Below, in pieces: positions 58,895 to 64,000 of a DNA stretch of 64,000 nt. Positions within the stretch are counted from its first letter, which is position 1. The number at the start of each line of letters is the position of its first letter. This stretch comes from Dietzia sp. ANT_WB102 (GTDB taxonomy: Bacteria > Actinomycetota > Actinomycetes > Mycobacteriales > Mycobacteriaceae): contig NZ_VOBA01000001.1 in the NCBI RefSeq assembly GCF_008369165.1, forward strand, positions 806,001-870,000, written 5' to 3'. The position numbers were made by a program, and so were the translations under genes. The notes under the pieces are model-generated. The model ran no database searches. It saw nothing but the letters and a program-made list of their open reading frames with translations, and was not told the origin of the DNA.

Positions 58895-59712
58895 CGCGGA
58901 GTAGTCCGGGGGCCGCAGTGGACGACCTCCCCGTCGACCCCCGCACGGGCGCCGTGCTCACGTAACCGCGCGGCCAGCTCGTCGGGCGGCGGGTTGTGGT
59001 GCCCCAGGTGAACGGCCACGACGTCGGTCTGCTCGTCGACCGCCCCGACCTCGCGCAACCGCCGGAGCATCGCACCGAACCGGGGCAGTCCGAGGTGGGC
59101 GGGGGAGATCTCCTCGCGGTCGCCGAGGGTCTCCTCGAGGAAAATCGTGTCGAAGTGGGCATCGCGTACAGCGCCGAACCACTCGTCGTCCCACGGTCCG
59201 GTGTCGCTGGCCCACAGCAGGCGATCGCCGCCGGGCCCGGTCACGTCGTACAGGACCGCATCGCCGGTGCGGAACACGCGGTGACGGGCGGGCAGGACAC
59301 GGACTTCGTACGCTCCCACCGTGAGGTGGTCTCCGGCCGCGACCGGGACGAAACGCACCGGGTCGTCGGGGCCTACCCAGGGCCGACATGCCTCGAGGGC
59401 GTCCGCGGGGCCGATGAGCTCGAGCAGGCCTGCGTCGGGGATCCACGAGCGGAACAACAACGCCTGCGGGCCGAGGTGGTCGGCGTGGGCGTGTGTGATG
59501 AGCAGATGTCTGACCGACGCCAGAGTTCGTCCGAGCCGGACTGCCGAGCTGGGCGCCTCCGGTCCGCAGTCGATCAGCAACTCGTCGTCGACGAGCGCCG
59601 ACGTCTGGCCGCGCACCACGCCGAGCCGTCTCGCCTCCCCGCACGACCCGCACCTGCAGAACGGGGCGGGCCAGCCGTCGGCGGCGCCGGTCCCCAGGAG
59701 GACGACCTCCAT
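58891..59712 (-). CDS. MBL-fold metallohydrolase, PhnP/PqqB-like, in B12 operon
   Basis: A 273-residue metallo-beta-lactamase-fold protein. The N-terminal GTGAADGWPAPFCRCGSCGEAR, with Cys pairs, resembles the zinc-knuckle start of PhnP. The metal ligands are in ITHAHADHLGPQALLFRSW, WASDTGPWD and VAVHLGHHN. PhnP hydrolyses cyclic phosphates, PqqB-like members act in cofactor synthesis, and related proteins are fused to CobU in some bacteria. Its start shares one base with the btuD stop, so it is the last gene of the B12 uptake operon. A role in corrinoid salvage is suggested by this context but not shown. Confidence 0.82.
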   Translation of the reverse strand: MEVVLLGTGAADGWPAPFCRCGSCGEARRLGVVRGQTSALVDDELLIDCGPEAPSSAVRLGRTLASVRHLLITHAHADHLGPQALLFRSWIPDAGLLELIGPADALEACRPWVGPDDPVRFVPVAAGDHLTVGAYEVRVLPARHRVFRTGDAVLYDVTGPGGDRLLWASDTGPWDDEWFGAVRDAHFDTIFLEETLGDREEISPAHLGLPRFGAMLRRLREVGAVDEQTDVVAVHLGHHNPPPDELAARLREHGARAGVDGEVVHCGPRTTPR

Positions 59713-60554
59713 CACGCGTCCGGCCCTGTGCCCCGCCACGGAGGGGGGACGGCGTCCGCGCCCCGCTCCCGCAGCGGGAGCACCGCGCGTCCGTCGCGGC
59801 GGTCCAGGACCTCCACACGCGCGTCGTACACCTGAGCCACCCGCTCGACGGTGAGTACCTCCTCGGGCCGACCGTCGGCCACCACCCGGCCCCGGTCGAG
59901 CAGTACCAGCCGCTCCCCGTAGTGGGCGGCCGAGGTGAGATCGTGCATGGCCGCCAGCACGGTCAGGCCGCTCTCCCGGCGCATGCTGTCGACCAGGTCG
60001 AGCACCTGCTGCTGGTGACCGATGTCCAGTGCGCTCGTGGGCTCGTCGAGGAGCAGGACCCGCGGTTCCTGCGCCAGGGACCGAGCTAGCACCACCCGCT
60101 GCAGCTCGCCGCCGGACAGGGTGGTGGCGGTGCGGGAGGCGAGGTCGTGCAGTCCCAGGCGGTCGATGACGCGGTCGACGATCTCGTGATCGCGGGCGGT
60201 CTCGGTGCCGAAGCGGGCGATGTGGGGGGTCCGGCCGAGGTGGATGAGCTCGCGGGCGGTGACCCCCTCGGGGACGACCGGGCGCTGGGGCATCATCGCC
60301 ACGGTCCGCGCCACCCTGCGGCGACCCGCCCGGTGTGGGGTGAGTCCGTCGACCTCAAGGTGGCCGGTGGCCGGGATGAGGCCGGCGAGCGCGAACAGCA
60401 GCGTCGTCTTGCCCGAGCCGTTGGGGCCCACCAACGACACCCAGGATCCGGCGTCGACGCTCAGGTCGATGCCGTGGAGGATGGCCGTGCGGTCCCGCGT
60501 GACGTGGAGGTCGCGGCAGGTCAGGGCGTAGGGCGACCGCGGGGTGGTGGTCAT
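59712..60554 (-). CDS. btuD: Cobalamin ABC importer ATPase BtuD
   Basis: A 280-residue FecE/BtuD-type ABC ATPase. Walker A is GPNGSGKTTLL (about 40-50), the Q-loop MMPQRPVVP, signature LSGGELQRVVLARSLA, Walker B VLLLDEPTSALD and switch His in AAMHDLTSAAHY. It overlaps the permease gene by ATGA. The riboswitch at the operon head points to corrinoid rather than siderophore uptake. It energises the BtuC channel. Confidence 0.92.
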   Translation of the reverse strand: MTTTPRSPYALTCRDLHVTRDRTAILHGIDLSVDAGSWVSLVGPNGSGKTTLLFALAGLIPATGHLEVDGLTPHRAGRRRVARTVAMMPQRPVVPEGVTARELIHLGRTPHIARFGTETARDHEIVDRVIDRLGLHDLASRTATTLSGGELQRVVLARSLAQEPRVLLLDEPTSALDIGHQQQVLDLVDSMRRESGLTVLAAMHDLTSAAHYGERLVLLDRGRVVADGRPEEVLTVERVAQVYDARVEVLDRRDGRAVLPLRERGADAVPPPWRGTGPDA

Positions 60555-61579
60555 ATGTGCCCCCGGCTGCGACGCAGGACGATGAGGAAGAACGGAGCGC
60601 CGATCGCCGCGGTGACCACGCCAATGGGCAACTCGGCCGGGCTCGTCGCGGTGCGGGCGACGACGTCAGCCAGGATGAGGAAGGCCGCTCCGGTGAGTAG
60701 CGACACCGGCAGCAGCAGCCGGTGGCCCGGCCCGATGAGCATGCGCACGGCGTGGGGGATGACGATGCCCACGAACCCGATGAGGCCGGACACCGAGACC
60801 ACCGCTGCCGTGCCGAGCGTGGCCACGCTGATGAGCACCAGCCGCACTCGTGCCGGGGCGATCCCGAGGGTCGCGGCCTCCGCGTCACCGACCGCCATGA
60901 CGTCGAGGGTGCGCCGAAACAGGGCCATCACCGCCACTGACACGATCACATAGGGCAGCACCGTCCGCACGTCGGTCCAGCCGCTGGTCGAGACTCGACC
61001 GAGCATCCACGAGTACACCTGCCGCAGCGTGTCGTCATGACGTTGCATAAAGAACGTCTGGACAGCGCTGGCGAACGCCGCCACCGCGACGCCGGCGAGA
61101 ATGATGACGACCTCGCTGCGCCCGCCGCCGACGCTGCGGCCCAAGGTGTAGGTGGCCAGTACCGCGATCATGCCGCCGGCGAAGGCAGCGGGCGGCACCA
61201 TCGCCGATCCCATCGCGCCGCCCACGACGATGGCCAGGGTCGCGCCCAGCCCCGCCCCGCTGGACACGCCCAGCAGGTACGGGTCGGCGAGCGGGTTGCG
61301 GAACACGCCCTGGTAGGTGGCGCCGGCGATCGCCAACATCGCGCCGACGATCGCGCCGAGCACCACGCGCGGGATACGGATCTCCCACAGGATGACCTGC
61401 TGGCGGGCGGTGAACCCGGAGTCCACGTCGACCAGTGGTAACCGGTCGACCAACTCGAGCACCACGCCGCCCGGGGTGAGCCCGGCCGGGCCGATGAGCG
61501 TGCCCAGCAGGACGGCCACCGCCAGCAGCAGCGTCGCCCCGCCCAGCACCAGGGCGTGGCGAGGCGACGGGCGGGTCAC
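60551..61579 (-). CDS. btuC: Cobalamin ABC importer permease BtuC
   Basis: A 342-residue FecCD-family permease with about nine to ten hydrophobic segments. It shows the family motifs RIPRVVLGAIVGAMLAIAGATYQGVFRNPLADPYLLGVSSGAGLGA, VSVSGLIGFVGIVIPHAVR and the C-terminal EAATLGI loop (GDAEAATLGI) that contacts the ATPase. The GTG start overlaps the binding-protein stop (GTGA). It is the channel for cobalamin or cobinamide. The FecCD family also serves siderophores; the cobalamin riboswitch decides the call. Confidence 0.92.
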   Translation of the reverse strand: MTRPSPRHALVLGGATLLLAVAVLLGTLIGPAGLTPGGVVLELVDRLPLVDVDSGFTARQQVILWEIRIPRVVLGAIVGAMLAIAGATYQGVFRNPLADPYLLGVSSGAGLGATLAIVVGGAMGSAMVPPAAFAGGMIAVLATYTLGRSVGGGRSEVVIILAGVAVAAFASAVQTFFMQRHDDTLRQVYSWMLGRVSTSGWTDVRTVLPYVIVSVAVMALFRRTLDVMAVGDAEAATLGIAPARVRLVLISVATLGTAAVVSVSGLIGFVGIVIPHAVRMLIGPGHRLLLPVSLLTGAAFLILADVVARTATSPAELPIGVVTAAIGAPFFLIVLRRSRGHI

Positions 61580-62493
61580 GGGGCGGGCTGGTTCACGGGG
61601 ATCTGCCCGACGATCGCGGCGACTTCGCGCATGAAGTCCACGACGCGCGGGCCCCACCGGCTGGACAGGTCCTCGTCGACCATGTGGACGCGATCTTCTC
61701 GGACGGCTGTCAGTCCGTCCCAGCCCGGACGCTGGGCGACGGTCTCGGGGGTGACGCCGCAGCACTGGCCGTCGGCGAGGAACACGACGTCGGGGTCGGC
61801 CTCGAGGATGAGCTCCTCGGACAGCTGGGGGTAGGTGTCGTCCCCGGTGGCGATGGAGGTCAGCCCCAGCAGGGAGTACACCTCGCCGATGTAGGTGGCG
61901 TCGGTGACGGTGTAGTAGGTGTCGTCGAGCTCGTGGAAGTACGACAGTGGGGTCTCGCGCTCGGGAACCGACGCGACGATGTCGTCGATCTCCCCTCGCA
62001 TCCGCGAGACGAGTTCGGCGGCCTCGCCGATGTGACCGGTGGCGGCGCCGACCTGCTCGAGCTGCGCGTAGGTGTCGTCGAGGGTCTGTGCGGCCGGCAG
62101 CTGCAGCACCTCGACGCCGGAGCGTTCGAGCCCGTCCACGATGTCGCCGCTGTCGTCGGAGAGCACCACGAGGTCAGGTGCGTATCCCAGGATCGCCTCA
62201 AGGTTGGGCGTGTAGCCGGACAGTTCGGTGACCGGGGCTTCCTCCGGGTAGTCGGAGCGCTCGTCGACCGCCACGACCTGCTCCCCGGCGCCGACGGCGT
62301 AGAGCATCTCGGTGGTGGTGGGGGCGAGCGAGACGATCGCCTGAGGCTCTCCGGCCGCCGCGGTGGTCTGGTCCGCCGGGGCTGCGTCATCGTCGGCAGT
62401 GCCACTGCACGCCGAGGCGATCAGCGCGACGGTGGTCAGGGCGGCGGTGAGCATGGCGCGGGTTCGGGGCCGGCGGGTTCGTGGGGTGTGCAT
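61576..62493 (-). CDS. btuF: Cobalamin-binding lipoprotein BtuF
   Basis: A 305-residue substrate-binding lipoprotein of the BtuF/FepB class. The signal peptide has an Arg-rich N-terminus and the lipobox LIASAC (Cys about residue 31), followed by a low-complexity linker. The mature protein starts AIVSLAPTTTEMLYAVGAGEQVVAVDE, with NLEAILGYAPDLVVLSDD and a late DVVFLADGQCCG. GGAGGA lies a few bases before the ATG at 62493. It is the first gene after the cobalamin riboswitch. The FepB-like fold alone would allow siderophores, but context argues for corrinoids. Confidence 0.9.
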   Translation of the reverse strand: MHTPRTRRPRTRAMLTAALTTVALIASACSGTADDDAAPADQTTAAAGEPQAIVSLAPTTTEMLYAVGAGEQVVAVDERSDYPEEAPVTELSGYTPNLEAILGYAPDLVVLSDDSGDIVDGLERSGVEVLQLPAAQTLDDTYAQLEQVGAATGHIGEAAELVSRMRGEIDDIVASVPERETPLSYFHELDDTYYTVTDATYIGEVYSLLGLTSIATGDDTYPQLSEELILEADPDVVFLADGQCCGVTPETVAQRPGWDGLTAVREDRVHMVDEDLSSRWGPRVVDFMREVAAIVGQIPVNQPAP

Positions 62494-62594
62494 GACATCC
62501 TCCGGGAGTCGGAGGACGAAAGCAGCTCGGCTGCGACGTGGACGCCGCGGCACGCAACCGTCCTTCGTCCGAGGTCAGTTCGTACGGCGCCGCA

Positions 62595-62712
62595 GTACCG
62601 GCCGACCTGGCTTGCCCGCTCGAGGTGGGATCACAGTTGCGGGACAGCGCCGGATTCTCACCGACTTCCACCGCGTACCACGGGTGTCCGGCGCGGGAGC
62701 CGGACCACCTGA
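62595..62712 (-). ncRNA. Cobalamin riboswitch
   Basis: On the minus strand the conserved core GTCGGTGAGAATCCGGCGCT (ending near 62647) is followed by GTCCCGCAACTGTGATCCC and by the B12 box AAGCCAGGTCGGCCGG (62598-62613). These are the diagnostic blocks of the adenosyl/aquo-cobalamin riboswitch. A TACCCT box (62712-62717) just upstream could be its promoter. It lies 102 bases before btuF and should switch the operon off when cobalamin is plentiful. Confidence 0.9.
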
Positions 62713-62776
62713 GGGTAGCCGAGCGGCGGGCCCGCAGCGGAACCGTCCGCCGGGCCCCGTGCCCCCGGTCTGAGCC

Positions 62777-64000
62777 TCACCCGCCCAGGACCACCCCCTC
62801 GCGCCGCGGATCAGCGCCGCCCACGAGGGTGCCGTCGCTCTGACGCAGGATCGCTGAGAGTCCGGAGGACTGGTCCTCGGTGGAGACCTTGTGACCGAGT
62901 TCGGTCAGGCGGCCCGTCAGCGCGGCGGCGTCACCGGCCACGGCAGGGTGCTCGCCGCCCACCGCGGTCTCGGGAGAGTTCGACGCCCCGAAGGACGGAG
63001 CGCCCACGGCCTGCTGCGGGTCCAGCCCCCAGTCGAACATTCCGACGAGCGTCTTGACCACGAACTGGATGATCCGCGACCCGCCGGGCGAGCCCACCAC
63101 GGCCCGCAGTTCGCCACGGTTGAGGGGCGACCCGTCGAAGACCAGCGTCGGCGCCATGGACGAGCGCGGCCGCTTGCCGGGTTGGACCCGGTTGGCCTGC
63201 AGTTCTCCTGCCTCGTCGCGCGGTTCGGCGGCGAAGTCGGTGAGTTGGTTGTTGAGCAGGAAACCGTCGACCATCTGGAAGGAGCCGAATGCAGACTCCA
63301 CCGTGGTGGTGAGCGCGGCGGCGTCGCCATTGGCGTCGACGATGCTGATGTGGCTGGTGCCGTGCTCGGGCCCGGTGAACACGCCGCGGGAGTCAAACGC
63401 GAAGTCACCTGGTTCGGCCTCGCCCATGGAGCGGTCGGGGTCGATGAGTTCGGCCCGCCCGGCCAGGTAGCCCGGCCGCAGCAGGGTCAGGGGAGAACCG
63501 AGGGGAGGCGGCACGAAGCGGGGGTCGGCGATGTAGACGTCGCGATCGGCGTAGGCGAGCCGTTCGGCCTCGGTCACCAGGTGGACGGCCTCGGGCGACG
63601 GCAGGCCCCCGTCGGCGTTGACGTCGACCGGTGGGTACGCGGCGAGGTCCTTGTCCGCCAGCATCGTCATGGTGGCATCGACCGTGGTGCCGCCGGATGA
63701 GGGCGGTCCCATTCCGCACACGGCGTGGTCCCGGTAGGGGCTGCACACGGGGTCGCGGGTGATCGCCTGGTAGCCGGCCAGGTCGTCGAGTGTCATCGCG
63801 CCCGGCGTGATGCCTTCGCGCTGCGTGCTGACCTGCTCGACGATGGCCTCCGCGATCGCGCCGGTGTAGAACGCGTCGGCGCCCTCGGTGGCCACCGCCG
63901 TGAGTGTCTTGGCGTAGGCGGGGTTGGTGAGCCGCGTCCCGGCGGTCTTGCCGGCCCCGCCGTCGAGGAAGTAGGCGGCGGTGTCGGGGTCCCGGGCCAG
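62777..64000 (-). CDS. ggt: Gamma-glutamyltransferase, 3' part
   Basis: The last 407 codons of a gamma-glutamyltransferase; the frame is open to base 64000 and the start lies beyond the window. It removes or transfers gamma-glutamyl groups from peptides such as gamma-glutamyl-cysteine adducts and is made as a precursor that self-cleaves. The small subunit begins at the Thr of GTSHISIVDANGDA, the nucleophile region. SFQMVDGFLLNNQLTDF and GSPGGSRIIQFVVKTL follow. The large-subunit part includes CGMGPPSSGGTTV. It starts (3' end) about 64 bases after the riboswitch region and is read toward the B12 operon. Confidence 0.9.
   Translation of the reverse strand: MARDPDTAAYFLDGGAGKTAGTRLTNPAYAKTLTAVATEGADAFYTGAIAEAIVEQVSTQREGITPGAMTLDDLAGYQAITRDPVCSPYRDHAVCGMGPPSSGGTTVDATMTMLADKDLAAYPPVDVNADGGLPSPEAVHLVTEAERLAYADRDVYIADPRFVPPPLGSPLTLLRPGYLAGRAELIDPDRSMGEAEPGDFAFDSRGVFTGPEHGTSHISIVDANGDAAALTTTVESAFGSFQMVDGFLLNNQLTDFAAEPRDEAGELQANRVQPGKRPRSSMAPTLVFDGSPLNRGELRAVVGSPGGSRIIQFVVKTLVGMFDWGLDPQQAVGAPSFGASNSPETAVGGEHPAVAGDAAALTGRLTELGHKVSTEDQSSGLSAILRQSDGTLVGGADPRREGVVLGG

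Overview
The window is very GC-rich, with tightly packed genes that often overlap by ATGA or GTGA. It has the marks of a mycolic-acid-containing actinobacterium (order Mycobacteriales): an antigen-85-type mycolyltransferase, a small resuscitation-promoting-factor-like protein, an MmpL transporter, an F420-type Ddn-like reductase and a mycofactocin-style SDR. I infer a Dietzia-like organism from the general gene style; no rRNA or other species marker is present, and every homology statement is from memory of families, not from a search.

Layout. 1-1087: end of a branched-chain amino acid ABC transporter (livG, livF). 1072-8165: a complete fructose PTS locus; fruR-fruK-fruA-ptsH and an NAD(P)-binding protein run leftward, ptsI runs rightward, and the gap between them holds three 17-bp tandem repeats. 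8171-12467: dienelactone hydrolase, a three-gene cobU operon, SelO and a LysB-like hydrolase with an unusual Cys elbow. 12464-15876: a diiron oxygenase and a ferredoxin-reductase fusion in one operon behind a TetR-type operator. 15873-19381: a VirS/MymA-like arrangement, with an AraC regulator divergent from a flavin monooxygenase and an SDR, and a 17-bp direct repeat between them. 19448-23192: a ferric-iron-type ABC importer. 23343-33653: mostly single genes (Rpf-like, MFS, glutathione peroxidase, mycolyltransferase, aminotransferase with a MocR regulator, SDR, Crp/FNR).

33738-42025: cupin, a heavy-metal P-type ATPase and its separate HMA metallochaperone (both preceded by the same 20-bp motif), methyltransferase, glutaminase-STAS fusion, patatin, Ddn-like reductase, hydrolase and pyrimidine-dimer glycosylase. 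42206-50038: a cluster of six glycosyltransferase-type genes plus a WcbI-like gene, bounded on both sides by related 62-bp elements in inverted orientation. This is the best candidate for an undescribed system. 50172-52941: a TrpXYZ-type ABC importer. 53047-55530: a CstB-like persulfide dioxygenase-rhodanese and a TauE exporter behind two CsoR/CstR-like palindromes. 55765-58894: MmpL with its TetR regulator. 58891-62712: a vitamin B12 import operon (btuFCD plus a PhnP-like hydrolase) under a cobalamin riboswitch. 62777-64000: gamma-glutamyltransferase, cut by the window edge.

Two themes recur. Several genes have a TANNNT box only 5-7 bases before the start codon, suggesting leaderless mRNAs. 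Short tandem duplications also tend to lie across stop codons at the 3' ends of genes. No gap between genes exceeds 300 bases, and I saw no tRNA, rRNA, insertion sequence, prophage or CRISPR array.
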